DNA of 64,000 bases from Aselliscus stoliczkanus (GCA_033961575.1 CM066737.1:52118771-52182770), one strand, 5' to 3'; positions 24,435-35,109 are shown, counted from the stretch's first letter. Notes: generated by a model not told the origin, from the sequence alone. Numbers and translations are program-made.

Positions 24435-24655
24435 GAGGTTAGTAAACTTTTCTATCAAGGGCCAAGTAGTAAATACTTTAGGCTTTGTGGACCATATAGT
24501 CTCTGTCACAGCTACCCAACTCTGCTGTTATAGCATGAAAAGGAGCCATATATAACAATAAAATGAACGAATATGGCTGTGTTCCAAAAAGATTTTATTT
24601 ACAAAAATAGGTGGTAGCTGGATTTGACCCGAGGGCCATAGATTGCCAACCCAGG
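24435..24655. mobile_element. hAT-type nonautonomous DNA transposon relic
   Basis: GTTAGTAAACTTTTCTATC, GGGCCAAGTAGTAAATACTT, TAGGCTTTGTGGACCATAT, then ATTTTATTTACAAAAATAGG and ATTGCCAACCC at the end. This is a common mammalian relic that I assign to hAT (Charlie-like) from memory. It has the expected near-palindromic ends (GGTTNGCAAAC / ...TTGCCAACCC). A second copy, inverted, lies at 36165-36385. Confidence 0.65.
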
Positions 24656-24719
24656 CCTAACACATTACAATCTTCCTTAGAATCCTCTGCATCTGAGGGC
24701 AAATAAGAAGAGAGAAAGT

Positions 24720-25159
24720 GGGCTGGCTGAGTGGCGCCTTGGTTAAGAGCTGGCTTGGAACGCCAGCTCTGAGCAGCAGGGCCCCATTTGGATCCCACAT
24801 ATGAGGGCCAGTGACACTGCCCTCTACAGCTAAGATGGTGAACAACAGCTCCACCTGGAGCTGGGCTGCTGTGAGTCCCGGGATGGCATAGCTGCAGCCC
24901 CTGCTGCAGTGGGCTGCCGTAGGCTACAGTGAGAGGCTAGCAGCCAGTGTGAGCTGCCAAGAGCCGCCGTGAGTGGCCATCCAATGTCCAGTGACCGATC
25001 TGCCTCACCCGGGAAGAGCACAATGATGATACCAACATGGCCCAGTGGAGCAACGTCCACAACTTTACTGAATAACAAAAGGACAGCAACTTGTCATTTC
25101 CCCTTCCCAGATATCCCCCTCCCCCAATTCCCCAATAAAAATCTTAAAAGAAAAAGAAA
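24720..25159 (+). mobile_element. composite SINE, long form (copy 5)
   Basis: A 440-bp composite. Head carries the TCTGAGCAGCAGGGCC segment, and the junction has the AAGATGGTGAACAACAGC block. Tail CCCAATAAAAATCTTAAAAG. Target-site duplication AGAGAAAGT at 24711-24719 and again just after the A-rich tail near 25160; longer but imperfect if neighbouring purines are counted. Confidence 0.9.
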
Positions 25160-25169
25160 AGAGAAAGTA

Positions 25170-25555
25170 TGTGGAGGATTGGGTGAGTTGTTTTTATGTC
25201 TCACAACCCAAAGTGGCATATTAGAAATGGACCCACATTCCATTGGCTAGAACTCAGTCACATGGCTGCTCCTAACTTCAAGTGAGGCTAGGGAATGTGA
25301 TCTAACTATATGCTTGGAAAGAGTAAATTGAGCTGGGTAAACATCTAACCAATCTCTATCACTTATTACTTCAAACTTTGCTCTAAAACATTATTTCCCA
25401 AAAGGTGTTCTATATATACAATACATGTACTGGAGACTTCCTCGGGGAAAAAAATGGGTCTGAGTCTATATTAGATTGGAAAATATGTTTAGTAGATTCT
25501 CCTTCTGCATTGAGATTTATGATGCATATTAACATACCGAAGGCTCTTAAATGTC
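25170..25555. other. unassigned background
   Basis: No exon or firm repeat. CATTGGCTAGAACTCAGTCA near 25240 looks like an old interspersed repeat, family not identified. Confidence 0.35.
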
Positions 25556-25561
25556 CTCCAG

Positions 25562-25572
25562 TGTGTCAGTGT

Positions 25573-25608
<36 letters not shown>
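25562..25608. repeat. (TG)n microsatellite
   Basis: Imperfect at the left (GTGTGTCAGTGTGTGTGAG), then a pure TG run. Confidence 0.95.
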
Positions 25609-25610
<2 letters not shown>

Positions 25611-25774
25611 TAACTTTGGTAAATGCTGCTTTATGATAATTCCCTTGTGCTCATTCGCATTCTGAGAGAGAGATGAAGTGAGTGAGTTTACAGATAATGT
25701 TGGTGGTATAATTTGCAATCCTGGATATATTCATAGTAATTCCTTTGCATGAAAACTTTTTAAAAATTCATTGT

Positions 25775-25832
25775 ACACTTTGTGAGAGGTGAAATGTATA
25801 ACTATTACATTGATTTGTACACCTGAAAATAA
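25775..25832 (+). mobile_element. 58-bp L1 3' end insertion
   Basis: TGTGAGAGGTGAAATGTATA, ACTATTACATTGATTTGTAC, then ACCTGAAAATAA: the last few dozen bases of a bat-like L1 3' UTR plus a minimal tail. An exact 18-bp target-site duplication, TTTTAAAAATTCATTGTA, at 25757-25774 and 25833-25850 proves it is a complete, extremely 5'-truncated retrotransposition event and not a decayed longer copy. Confidence 0.88.
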
Positions 25833-26094
25833 TTTTAAAAATTCATTGTAATGTCAGTACATGCACATAGTTAAAAACTAAAAGTACCATTCTTTTTAAT
25901 CCTTCCCTACCACCTATAACAATTTCCTCCTTGCTTCAATTTCTGAATATTTTGTTTGTATGCCTATTTCTATGCTCTGTTTCACACCTCTGGCATGCTG
26001 TTCGTCATGCAACCTTCACCTTCAGCTCTCCCATTGGAGTATAAATTATATGATTTCAAAGACTTGTTTGTTTTGTCGATTAGTATAATATCTC

Positions 26095-26155
26095 CAATGC
26101 TTACAATACTGCTTGACACATAGTAAATGATCAATAAATGCTGCATAAATGAAAT
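26095..26155 (+). repeat. MIR/L2 3' end relic
   Basis: TGCTTGACACATAGTAAATG, then ATCAATAAATGCTGCATAAA: the ending shared by L2 and MIR. Confidence 0.5.
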
Positions 26156-26207
26156 CGTGTACTGCCTGGTAGACTATGTTTTCTCTTAGACCCACAGCTA
26201 ACACAGT

Positions 26208-26232
26208 GTTTCTTTCTCTCTCTCTCTCTCTT
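26208..26232. repeat. (TC)n simple repeat
   Basis: TTTCTTTCTCTCTCTCTCTC, about 10 TC units. Confidence 0.9.
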
Positions 26233-26324
26233 CCCCCCTCCCCATCCAATAGTCAATTGTACTTCCAGGCACCCTTCAATTAGGAGAGACCTTTTAGGGT
26301 ATCAAAGACAACTTCCCTATTCTT

Positions 26325-26450
26325 AGAGTGGTGATTCACAAACCTAGATGATTATAAAAATCACCTGCAGAGCTTTTAGAATAATATAAATTTCCAGATT
26401 TCTAGAATCAGAATTTCTAAGGATGAGATTAGGAAATTTGGTACTTTGAA
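26325..26450. repeat. possible hAT MITE relic
   Basis: GTGGTGATTCACAAACC, AAAAATCACCTGCAGAGCTT, CAGAATTTCTAAGGATGAG. This is the layout of MER5A/MER20-type relics (tggttctcaa... aatcacctgg...). Very diverged. Confidence 0.35.
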
Positions 26451-26479
26451 AAACTCAATTTTTATAACTTCAAATGCAC

Positions 26480-26720
26480 AAATATTTAAAGGTTATTAGG
26501 TGCAACAAGGAACAAAATACACTACTCCATTATTTCATCGAGTTTGTATTCTGGTGGGGGAATCAGAAAGTAAAATATAGATAATTAAATAAATATACAA
26601 TATGACAGATAAAATTAAGTTCTATGAAGAAAAATAAAAAGAGTAATGGGACATAGAATGGTAGGGATGCATATAATATTTTAAGTTGGGTTGTCAATGA
26701 AGGGTGCTGGTTTTTCTCTG
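26480..26720 (-). repeat. L2 relic, inverted
   Basis: Antisense L2: GAACAAAATACACTACTCC, GTTTGTATTCTGGTGGGGGA, ATCAGAAAGTAAAATATAG, then decayed A-rich sequence. Confidence 0.55.
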
Positions 26721-26779
26721 ATTTCTACCACCTCCCCACTCCAAACAATTCATTCTCTTCCCTTCTTTGCTTTGCTTTG

Positions 26780-27265
26780 TGCCTGTGGTAGCCAGTCTCC
26801 AAGTGATTATCAGCTCCTGCCATTCACACCCTTGTGTGGTTACCTCCCACATTGACTCAGAATCCTGTCCGTGTTACTAACATAATATCACAGAAGTAAA
26901 GTGTGTGATGTTCAAGTCTAGGTTATAAAAGACATTGCAGCTTCCACTTTGGCCTCTTGGATCACTGACTTGGTGGGAAGTCTGGTGCCATGCAATGACA
27001 CTTAACGGCCCACATAGGGAAGAACTGAAGTCTCATGCCAACAACCCACATCAAATGGTCAGTCATGTGAATGAGCCATATTTAAAGTGGATCCTCCAGC
27101 CCTAGTCAAGCCTTCAAATGACTGCAGCCCCAGCTGACATCTTGACTGCAGTCTAATGTGAATCCCAGGGCCTGAACCACCAAGATACCCTTCTCCCAAG
27201 TTCCTGACTCAGAGGAACTGTAAAAGAAAATAAATGTTTATTGTTTCAAAAGAATCTCAAGTGAC
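26780..27265 (+). mobile_element. MLT1-type LTR (ERVL-MaLR)
   Basis: A solo LTR relic of the MaLR class. Recognisable blocks in order: CACATTGACTCAGAATCC, GCCTCTTGGATCACTGAC, GTCAGTCATGTGAATGAGCC, GATCCTCCAGCCCTAGTCAA, GACATCTTGACTGCAGTC, then AAAATAAATGTTTATTG, which holds the polyadenylation signal at the 3' end. No internal retroviral sequence is present beside it. Confidence 0.85.
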
Positions 27266-27274
27266 TCTGATGCT

Positions 27275-27960
27275 TAGTTGGGATAAAAAATGGCTCAACT
27301 CTTTTTCTTCATAAACCATGATATCAGATGAAAATGCACATGCATGACAGAAATTTGTAATAGTGACTTGTCAGAGGAAAGAGACTGGAGCGTGTCTATG
27401 GGAGGGGTAGGAGATAGGCATGTATATCTCCCCCAAGGCGTGACTCCAGTCCTACAAATTCGAGTAATATGAAACTCAGGCAATATGAACAATGAAGGGA
27501 AGGATGAAGGGATCCAGTTTCCATTATTAACAAGCATACAAGGTGGTGACTAGGTTTCTTCTGGACTCTCATAGCATCCTGGGTATACCTCTAGCTCTGA
27601 ACAAATGCTATATTATTTTAAGACTACATATCTAAAACTTGATGAGGCTGAGCTACCTCCAAGTCCTAACTAGAGTACTTGGTATGTAATAGATGCTCAT
27701 TAAAGCTTACCGAAGTGAGATGAAGTGTCATTAAATTATGAGGACCAGGAAACAGAGTTAGGGCCAGACCATCAATGACAGTGATGCTGTGTTGAGTATA
27801 GACTAGAGAGTTGAGGTAGGGCTCTTTGAATGCTCCCCTCTCAACTATTATTTAGATTTATCCTAAGCATTAGAGCATGCTTAAGGCTGGAAGTGGGAAG
27901 CAAGTGGCCCCAAAAGTGAGGACTGCAAAGACTGGAAACCAGGTAGGGGTCTGACTGGTA
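27275..27960. other. unassigned; weak L2/MIR end
   Basis: No exon seen. GTAATAGATGCTCATTAAAG near 27685 resembles a MIR/L2 3' end. The rest is anonymous. Confidence 0.35.
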
Positions 27961-27977
27961 TATTAAGATACCCGAAG

Positions 27978-28082
27978 GGCTGGCCGAGTGGCGCGGTGGG
28001 TAATCGTTGGCTTGGGAAGCCAACGGCCCCGGTTCGGGTCCCACATATGAGGGCCAGCGACACTGCCCTCAAAAAAAAAAAA
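27978..28082 (+). mobile_element. tRNA-derived SINE, short form
   Basis: Near-intact short SINE with a good B box (GGTTCGGGTCCC). Target-site duplication AAGATACCCGAAG (27965-27977) and AAGATACCTGAAG (28083-28095), one transition apart. Confidence 0.95.
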
Positions 28083-28095
28083 AAGATACCTGAAG

Positions 28096-29325
28096 AAAAG
28101 ATGGTGTTGCAATAAAGCACCTATCCTATACCAAAATATGAAGAAGCATATTAAAAGCAAGATGTTGGTACCATTTTCCAATAATCTCAGATATCATGTT
28201 AAGTTTCTAAATTCCCGCTGATTCCGATTATGAAATGTCTCTTCCCTAGGCAGCATAGAAAAAAACCTTTTCTGACGATACTATTTTCTTTCCTCTTCCA
28301 GTCAGATTAGTCCAGATTCCTGAGATCAGCAATTTGTAACCTTTGAAATGTTGAGGAGAAGCATACCATGCATCACAGCTTAGTGGAGTTCAATAAAGAA
28401 AAGAGGAAGATAGTTACGAGTACACATACCCACACAGACTAGGGTCTTTCACTGAATACCAAATCTGGAAAGAAAAAAAAAAGACAACTTAATTCCTGAG
28501 ACAAGCACCATCAAAATGATGGAAAAATCTGCAGTCCAAATCATTCCCTTCTTAATCCCTAGCGATGCTCTTCCCCTTCAACCTAGCTGAGTGAAGAAGG
28601 CACTTCCCTGGAGATGGCAATTAGATTAGAAAGCCTAGAGTTTTCCCTTTGATTACTTGAAATGTTACTAAGTCCTCCAGCTGACTTGGATGGGAATGAT
28701 TTCCAGGGGCCAGACAACTCAGAAAAGACATCTTCATTGCACTTTCTTTCCAGTTTACTTACTTAATGCTCTGAAAATACTTTTGTAAATTGTATTAAAA
28801 GAGGCTGCAAGCCTTTTCAAAATGGATCAGAGAACTCTCTCCTGATTTCACATAGCTCAATGAAATTCTGCCAAGTGCTGATAATAACAATCCTTCTGTG
28901 TCATGGATAGTAAACCCTTACTCTCACCCTTATAGCAAGTGTGAAGTTCTAATCAGTATAATGAATGAAGTAGTTATTAACATTTCAAGGAAACACCCCG
29001 AATTGCTGCTCCTTTGTGAATCATACTTGTAGATTCTAACACTTTTTCTTTGGTCATACTGCTTGTCCAGGGACTTTGTGATTAAAAAGGCAGGAGGTTA
29101 TTTACCAAGTGGATAAATGAGGGGGTTGTTTACTAAAAAATTAACTCACCATTGGGAACCTTCCCTCTGTATTGAAAATAGGATTTGATTTATATGCCTT
29201 TTTAAATTACCTTTGAAGACTAAAATGTCAGGCACACCTATATTTTAGGGACAATTCTATTAGTGTTTTGTGAATAGTAAATACATGTGTAGAATATCCA
29301 TTCCACATATATATAACTCGGACAA
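28096..29325. other. unassigned background, about 1.2 kb
   Basis: No transposon recognised and no convincing exon. One of the longest repeat-poor stretches in the window, so it is a fair place to look for conserved noncoding sequence. Confidence 0.4.
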
Positions 29326-29329
29326 GTTT

Positions 29330-29450
29330 AGGCCCCACAAGTCACTTAGCCTGAATGTCTCAGTTTCCCCATTGTTCATGTGGGATAATAATAGTTTCTA
29401 CCTCAAAGAGGTGTTTTGAGAATTAAGCAGTTAATGACTTGCTTTGAAGA
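29330..29450 (+). repeat. MIR relic
   Basis: AAGTCACTTAGCCTGAATGT, CTCAGTTTCCCCATTG, GATAATAATAGTTTCTACCT, GTTTTGAGAATTAAGC: the sense MIR central and 3' order. Confidence 0.7.
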
Positions 29451-29479
29451 TGAACTGCCATATTTTCATTATTCCTTTG

Positions 29480-30110
29480 CTTCTAGTCTAGCTCAGTTTC
29501 TACAGCAGTTAAACATATAATGTTATAAATATGCCATATTTGGTTTTCAAGTCATCATACTCTCTTGAAAAACAAAATTTGATTAAAATATTTTCCCACT
29601 TCTCTGTCTTTGGTCTGTGTGGGGCTTGGGGTTAATTAGTATCTACAAGCTCTTATCTAAACCTTTTAGAAAGGCTAATTAACTAGTATATACTTTTTCA
29701 GATTCTAATGAGAACTGATAAGGAGTCTTTTTACCTGGTTTTATTCTCTCTTGAGGGAAGACAATATTTGTTAGTTTAACCAATGTTTACCAAGTACTTT
29801 TAAGGCTATGGGGGATACCAAATCATATAAAAGGAACATTTTTAAAGGAGCTGATGAATCTGAGGAGGTTAAGCTAGTTATAAAATCTGTAAACCACAAA
29901 TATTATGAATATGTGTGAAGGGACTTGCCAGTAAACGAGCATTGAAGTGGGCTTAAGGTTACAGCCATGACTGATGCAGAGAGCTTCCTCTGGATAGTAA
30001 TGAAAAAGATGAAATGTGTAGGATGGACTTGGGGGCGATGTAATGGGCTTAAATTGGGAAGGAGAGCTTCATCAAGGAAGAGGACATGGAAACAAGGAGA
30101 GGGAGAGTAT
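29480..30110. other. unassigned background
   Basis: No gene or firm repeat. The plus frame beginning at 29967 runs into a MIR and is not a gene. Confidence 0.4.
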
Positions 30111-30114
30111 AGGG

Positions 30115-30270
30115 AAAAAGTGCTGGACTGTGGTTCAGGAGAGCTGGGTTTAATCCTGATGCAAACTTCACCATTTAGTAGCTCTTTGAATTTTGGCTTG
30201 TCACTTGCCCTCTTAGGACTTTTGGTTACCCCCTCTACAATGCAGAGGTTGGGATTACATAAGGGGCTTC
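30115..30270 (+). repeat. MIR
   Basis: CTGGACTGTGGTTCAGGAG, GGTTTAATCCTGATGCAAAC, TTCACCATTTAGTAGCTCT, then CCTCTACAATGCAGAGGTTG: sense MIR. Confidence 0.65.
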
Positions 30271-30534
30271 CAACGAAAGCGTGCTAGGATTTGAAAACTT
30301 CCTCAGAAAAGTGAGTTTTAAATGTTATATCCATTCAGGTTCTCAAGTTCTCAGTAGGTCTCATGGCTAAAGAGAGACAGAAGATTATAGGGAAAAAGAA
30401 TGAACCTTATGAAGTTCCCTCCATTAAAGCCCAGGACTAGAATAAGGAAAATCAGGTCATAGAGAAAAAAATACATGACAGAGAAAATTTTGTATCAAGT
30501 GTATTAGAGTCTTTGGGGGGTGGTATCACTCAGC

Positions 30535-30775
30535 AGGAAAAAACACAAGATTGGGAGTTGAGTAGACCTGGCCAGGGTTTGAATCCAAATTTATCCACTT
30601 GTGATTTCAGGCAAGTTTCATAGCCTCTCTGAGCCAGAATTTTCTATTAAATTGGAATAATCATACTATGTTCTTAATTAGTCTTTTTTTGAAAACTATA
30701 TAAGTTAATCTGAGCAAAGCACATTGCATCCACCTGGTTTGCCATAAACACTCAATAAATGGTAGCCATTTATAG
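30535..30775 (+). repeat. MIR
   Basis: GGGTTTGAATCCAAATTTAT, TTTCAGGCAAGTTTCATAGC, CTCTCTGAGCCAGAATTTTC, then ACTCAATAAATGGTAGCC at the 3' end. Close to full length. Confidence 0.75.
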
Positions 30776-30779
30776 ATCT

Positions 30780-31447
30780 CAAATACTGAAGCCCCGGTTT
30801 GTCTTGACCATTTAGCTAGACAAGTTAGGTTACACAAAGGGGCCTCTTTAGCTCCTCCTTAGAGACTGAGCTTTTATTATCTTTAAATTGAGAGCCTCAG
30901 TGTCAGTTTACACAACAGCCCCCTCCCCCACACTATTAGACTTCTTCAGTTCCCACTGCAGACCTCAGCTCCTCTCACAGAAAACATGTTCTGAGGCATC
31001 TCTATTTTCAATTTTTCAGTATCTGGATCTACTTGGTCCCAATCAATCTAGATATAGAGAGTTGGGCTATCCCTGTTCTCTAAATGCAATGTGAGTGTAT
31101 CTGATTTAATTCCTGTCAGTGTAAAGAATTCTCACAGAATACTGAGGAAGCCATTTCCCATAGCCAGGCAGCCCGGACCACCCTTCCTGTCATACACAGG
31201 GGCTTACTGGAGGCCTTTGCTAGGGTAAAGATTTCAGCTCTGTTACTCAGATATGTTAGGCAAAGATCTGTTTGGCGATTAGTTTTGATTAGATAGGAGT
31301 TCCACACAAAAGAGGGCTTGTGCATTTATTGTAGTTAATTAGATTAAGGGAGCCAGGTACTGCTGTGGGAAGCTGCCTCACTGAAAAGAAAGGCCATTCT
31401 TTGATGTTGACAGGCCCACCCTTCCCCCGATGAGAAAAATAACTATT
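30780..31447. other. unassigned background
   Basis: No transposon or exon recognised in about 670 bp. Confidence 0.4.
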
Positions 31448-31463
31448 CATTTCCTTGATTTTT

Positions 31464-31562
31464 TTTTTTGAAGGCAGTGTCACTGGCCCTCATATGTGGG
31501 ACCCGAACCGGGGCCGCTGGGTTTCCAAACCAGCGCTTAACCACCGCACCACTTGGCCAGCC
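31464..31562 (-). mobile_element. tRNA-derived SINE, short form
   Basis: Minus-strand short SINE with an exact 16-bp target-site duplication, CATTTCCTTGATTTTT, at 31448-31463 and 31563-31578. A composite SINE in the same orientation starts immediately afterwards. Confidence 0.94.
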
Positions 31563-31578
31563 CATTTCCTTGATTTTT

Positions 31579-32034
31579 AAAAAAATATTTTTTGGGGAAT
31601 TGGGGGAGGGGAACAGCATTGGGGAACCGGGAAAGGGGAACAGACATGTTGCTGTCCTTTTGTTCTTCAGTCTAGTTGTGAAGGATATTGCCTCACTGGC
31701 CCATGTTGCTATCATCATTGCGCTCTTCTCGGGTGAGGCAGATCAGTCGCCAGCCTCTGGATGGCCGCTCACAGTGGCTCTTGGCAGCTCACACTGGTTG
31801 GCTGCCAGCCGCTCATGCTGGCTGCCGGCCACTCACTGTAGCCTATGGCAGCCCACTGCAGCAGGGGCTGCAGCTATGCCATCCCGGGGACTCACAGCAG
31901 CCCAGCTCCATGTGGAGCTGTTGTTCACCATCTTAGCTGTAGATGGCAGTGTCATTGGCCCTCATGTGGGATCCGAACCAGGGCCACTGGCATCCCAAGC
32001 CAGCTCTTAACCAACATGCCACTCGGCCAGCCCC
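31579..32034 (-). mobile_element. composite SINE, long form (copy 6)
   Basis: About 455 bp, inverted. The junction keeps the GATGGTGAAC block but the head lacks the TCTGAGCAGCAG segment, so it mixes the two variant sets. Two 20-bp units. The tail has lost a clear AATAAA (CCCCAAAAAATATTTTT). It follows the SINE at 31464-31562 with no spacer beyond that SINE's target duplication. Its own duplication is weak (CCCATTT on both sides). Confidence 0.9.
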
Positions 32035-32039
32035 ACCCA

Positions 32040-32460
32040 TTTTATTTTTTTGACATTTACAATCCCTTTCACTGTATACACACTCCTTGCATTCAAGCTC
32101 TTCTCCATGCTCTTAGTTACTTGTGTGATTGGAAGAAGAGGAGTTATATAGGTCATCAATAGTGTATAAGTTTACCTTTGGATGCTTTATTTTGCTTAAT
32201 AACAAGGCTGGAGTGTGTCTGATCTCTGATCTTGAAACAACTACCTAAATAAATTTGGAAGATATGCTATGAGGAAGACCTAAAAGTGTTAAAACCTGAG
32301 AAGCGGTTCCCTTTGCTTTCTCCTTTCTTGTCTGTCCAATACTCTGTAAGTAAGCCTGGACAGTGGCAGCCCTCCAACTGATTCCAAAGACAAGCTTAAG
32401 CTAAATGGAGCTGCTCTCTTCCTCCCCCGTCCCATTCTTCTTCTCCCTCTCTTTCATTTC
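32040..32460. other. unassigned background
   Basis: No exon or firm repeat. Confidence 0.35.
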
Positions 32461-32464
32461 ATCA

Positions 32465-32775
32465 TGTATAGAACATACTTGGCACCGGGCCTGACATACA
32501 GTAGATGCTCAATAAATAATAGGTGAACCAACCCCTGGTATTCCATAACCCCTTTTCCTGCTTTATTTTTCTTCATCATTCTAGTCATCATCTCCATGCT
32601 ATATATTTAGTTAGTTTCTTTATTGCTTGTCTTTCCACTCCCCCCTCCTCCCACATACATAATGTGGGTTCCACAGATGCAGGAGTTTTGGATGTTCACT
32701 ACTGTACTACTAGCACTCAGGATAATGCCTGACACTTGGCAGTCACTCAGTAAATACTTGTTCAATAAATTAAGT
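32465..32775 (+). repeat. L2/MIR 3' end relics, two
   Basis: Two separate endings of the L2/MIR kind: CATACAGTAGATGCTCAATA near 32500 and ATGCCTGACACTTGGCAGTC, then CAGTAAATACTTGTTCAATA near 32730-32768. Confidence 0.5.
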
Positions 32776-32997
32776 AGCATTTGTCTGCCCGTTCTTTTCT
32801 GGGGCATTTGATTAAGTGGACACCATGCTGAAGGTCTCTGCAAAGTCTCTTCTCCAAAGTGAGGAACTGCACCAGCCATCCCACTCTTAGTAACAATTGG
32901 ACCTATATGAAGGTGAGGAATTACCCATCTCAAGACCAAGGAGACAATGACCACGACAACTCAAAGCAATTAAGTCAGCTAATAGTGCATTGCTCTC

Positions 32998-33102
32998 GGG
33001 CCAGCTGAGTGGCGCGGTGGTTAAGTGCTGGTTTGGGAAGCCAGCGGCCCTGGTTCGGTCCCATATATGAGGGCCAGTGACACTGCCCTCAAAAAGAAAA
33101 AA
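32998..33102 (+). mobile_element. tRNA-derived SINE, short form
   Basis: Exact 14-bp target-site duplication AGTGCATTGCTCTC at 32984-32997 and 33103-33116. It forms a head-to-head type inverted pair with the next SINE. Confidence 0.95.
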
Positions 33103-33133
33103 AGTGCATTGCTCTCAAGCACAGTTTTTTTTA

Positions 33134-33276
33134 ATAGATTTAAATTAATAACTTTCTTTTTATTTATTTCTTTTTTTATTTAGGGCAGTGTCACTGGCCC
33201 TCATATGTGGGACCCGAACCTGGGCTGCTGGCTTCCCAAGACCAGCACTTAACCACTGCACCACTTGGCCGGCTCT
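33134..33276 (-). mobile_element. tRNA-derived SINE, short form
   Basis: Minus-strand copy with a long T/A-rich tail. Target-site duplication of about 16 bp, AGCACAGTTTTTTTT, at 33118-33133 and 33277-33292. It lies only 31 bp from the plus-strand SINE at 32998-33102, so a transcript would fold into a hairpin of roughly 90 paired bases. Confidence 0.94.
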
Positions 33277-33294
33277 AGCACAGTTTTTTTTTAT

Positions 33295-33770
33295 CTAGAT
33301 GTCAAGTTCGATAGATAAAATGAGACAATATTTTCCTAGAGAAGATGGATTTTCCCAGAAGATCCATGATTTGGGACAGATTTGGGGACTGGCTGAATCA
33401 CTGGTCTAGAAACTTAAGAAGGCGGTCAGCTAAGTTAGGTTAGGAGAAGGGGCAGAGAGAGTTGAACGCTTGTTTCAAATCTGAGTGATTTCAGCTGCTC
33501 CTGTGGAAGAAGGGAATGTTTTTCTTGTATAAAATCTCCAGCCCTGCATCTGACCTTATTGTCTGTCTTGCTGTGCTTTGGCTCAGAGATGCTGCTCTGA
33601 ATGGAAAACTTTCTCTTCGAAAGGACTTTTACTTGAAAGCTTCTAATTTGTTGGGGCCAATTAGTTGAAATTTCACAGGAAACCAGAGTATCTGAAAGTT
33701 GAAAGTTTGAGAGGACATGTAGTGTAATGATTTTCAAACGGTACTTCATGAATATAAGTTAGGTACAATC
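33295..33770. other. unassigned background
   Basis: No recognised repeat. The minus frames at 33435-33749 and 33673-33876 show no family motif and no conserved start context. Confidence 0.4.
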
Positions 33771-33779
33771 TCTTTCTTT

Positions 33780-34670
33780 GATAATTAAAACATTGGTTTG
33801 AGGAATGGTTCCTCTCATACCTTGCTTGTGGGAGTGGAAATTGATGTAGCCTTTTTATTGCAAAACTTGGCAGCACATGTCAAAAAGTTTAAATTCACAT
33901 ACTCTTTGACTCATCAAATCCACTTCCTAGAAACTATCCCATAAATATATTTCATCAATTCTAAGATGCACATTTATTTTATAGATGTACATTTTATGCA
34001 CCTTTTCATATCTCTGAAATTGAGGTGCACCTTTGATTCAATGAAATATAGTACTTTCCCACATTCACAAGTAGTTACTATATAGATTTGTATTTCAGTA
34101 TCACTTGTAATAACAGTAAGATGGAGAAAAGCATAAATGTCCATAGATAGGAAACTGGTTTACTAATGTTTCTTTGTTCCATATAATATCCTATGCAGCT
34201 ACTTAAAATAATGATGTTGACCTATATTTGATGATTTGAGGAAAATATCTGAGATATATAATTAGGTGAAAAAATTAAGTTACATAATATTGTGTTTAGA
34301 AAAATCTCTTTTGTGCTAAAAATGGTTTTTACCATTTTGTGTTAAAAATGGTGTGTATACTTATATACACACACTTATATACACACAGATACACAACAAA
34401 TACACACACACACACACACACACATGTTTTTCGGGTAGGATATGCAAGCAACTGTTACCTAATATTTTTACTGGGGCAAGAGTTAACTAGTGGGAGACTT
34501 TTACTATTCATTTTGTACCTTGTTATACAGTTTGAAGTTTCCTACTGTGTTCATTTATTGCTTTATTTTCTTGAAGACCAAAAGGGGTTTCTTGGACATG
34601 AATTATGGTTCTTTTTTTCCTCTTTTATACTTGTCTGTATTAAAAATACACAATAGATGTTATTTTAAAA
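33780..34670 (+). mobile_element. old L1 3' region, sense
   Basis: Decayed L1M-type order: TTGCTTGTGGGAGTGGAAAT, AACTTGGCAGCACATGTC, ATAAATGTCCATAGATAGGA, AACTGGTTTACTAATG, TCCTATGCAGCTACTTAAA, then a microsatellite-bearing 3' UTR. A block near 33955-34075 with GATGCACATTT and GAGGTGCACCTTT does not fit the L1 and may be a small insertion. Confidence 0.6.
34355..34425. repeat. (TA/CA)n microsatellite
   Basis: ACTTATATACACACA repeats followed by a pure CA run. Confidence 0.9.
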
Positions 34671-34759
34671 AGGAAATTAATAAGGCAGGCCCTGTCTTAG
34701 TATAGTTCATAGTGTGATAAACCAGAGAACAGATGCTGTACTAGATCTAATAATAGAGA

Positions 34760-34945
34760 GTTAGCTGAACAAAGTGCTGGGTTGGGGGAAATAGGGGGGC
34801 AAAACTGATTCAGTGTCTCCAGAGGTATCAGGCAAGTGTCACAGAAGAGGTGACATTTGAGCTAAGGCTTAGAGCAGAGGACATGTGGTAGGATGCATAC
34901 CAGGAAGAATAGACAGTGCATGCAAACACACAGTGGCGTGAAAGG
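34760..34945 (-). repeat. L2-like relic, inverted
   Basis: GTCACAGAAGAGGTGACATT, TGAGCTAAGGCTTAGAGC, then AAACACACAGTGGCGTGAAA: antisense L2 blocks, well diverged. Confidence 0.5.
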
Positions 34946-35054
34946 GCATCACTTGTCCTGGGAGTGTTGAGAGGTTCCGTGTGGTCGGAGACATATGTGT
35001 CTGTGGGTGAGCATGTGAAGGAGAATGGTGAGTAATAAAATCAAATAACTGCAC

Positions 35055-35086
35055 ACTATGTGCTAGACATACTATGTACTAGACAC
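35055..35086. repeat. 16-bp tandem duplication in a MIR/L2-like end
   Basis: ACTATGTGCTAGACAT followed directly by ACTATGTACTAGACAC. The second copy continues into TGGGCTAGGTGCTTT, as antisense L2/MIR would. Confidence 0.7.
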
Positions 35087-35109
35087 TGGGCTAGGTGCTT
35101 TCAGTGTTG

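Noticed and set aside
31468..32010. 180-codon open frame on the plus strand
   Set aside because: It reads antisense through a short SINE and the adjoining composite; no protein family, and the same phrase recurs at every inverted SINE.
33955..34075. A small palindromic DNA transposon with GATGCACATTT and GAGGTGCACCTTT
   Set aside because: The inverted match is short and imperfect, and no target duplication can be set; it may be decayed L1 sequence.
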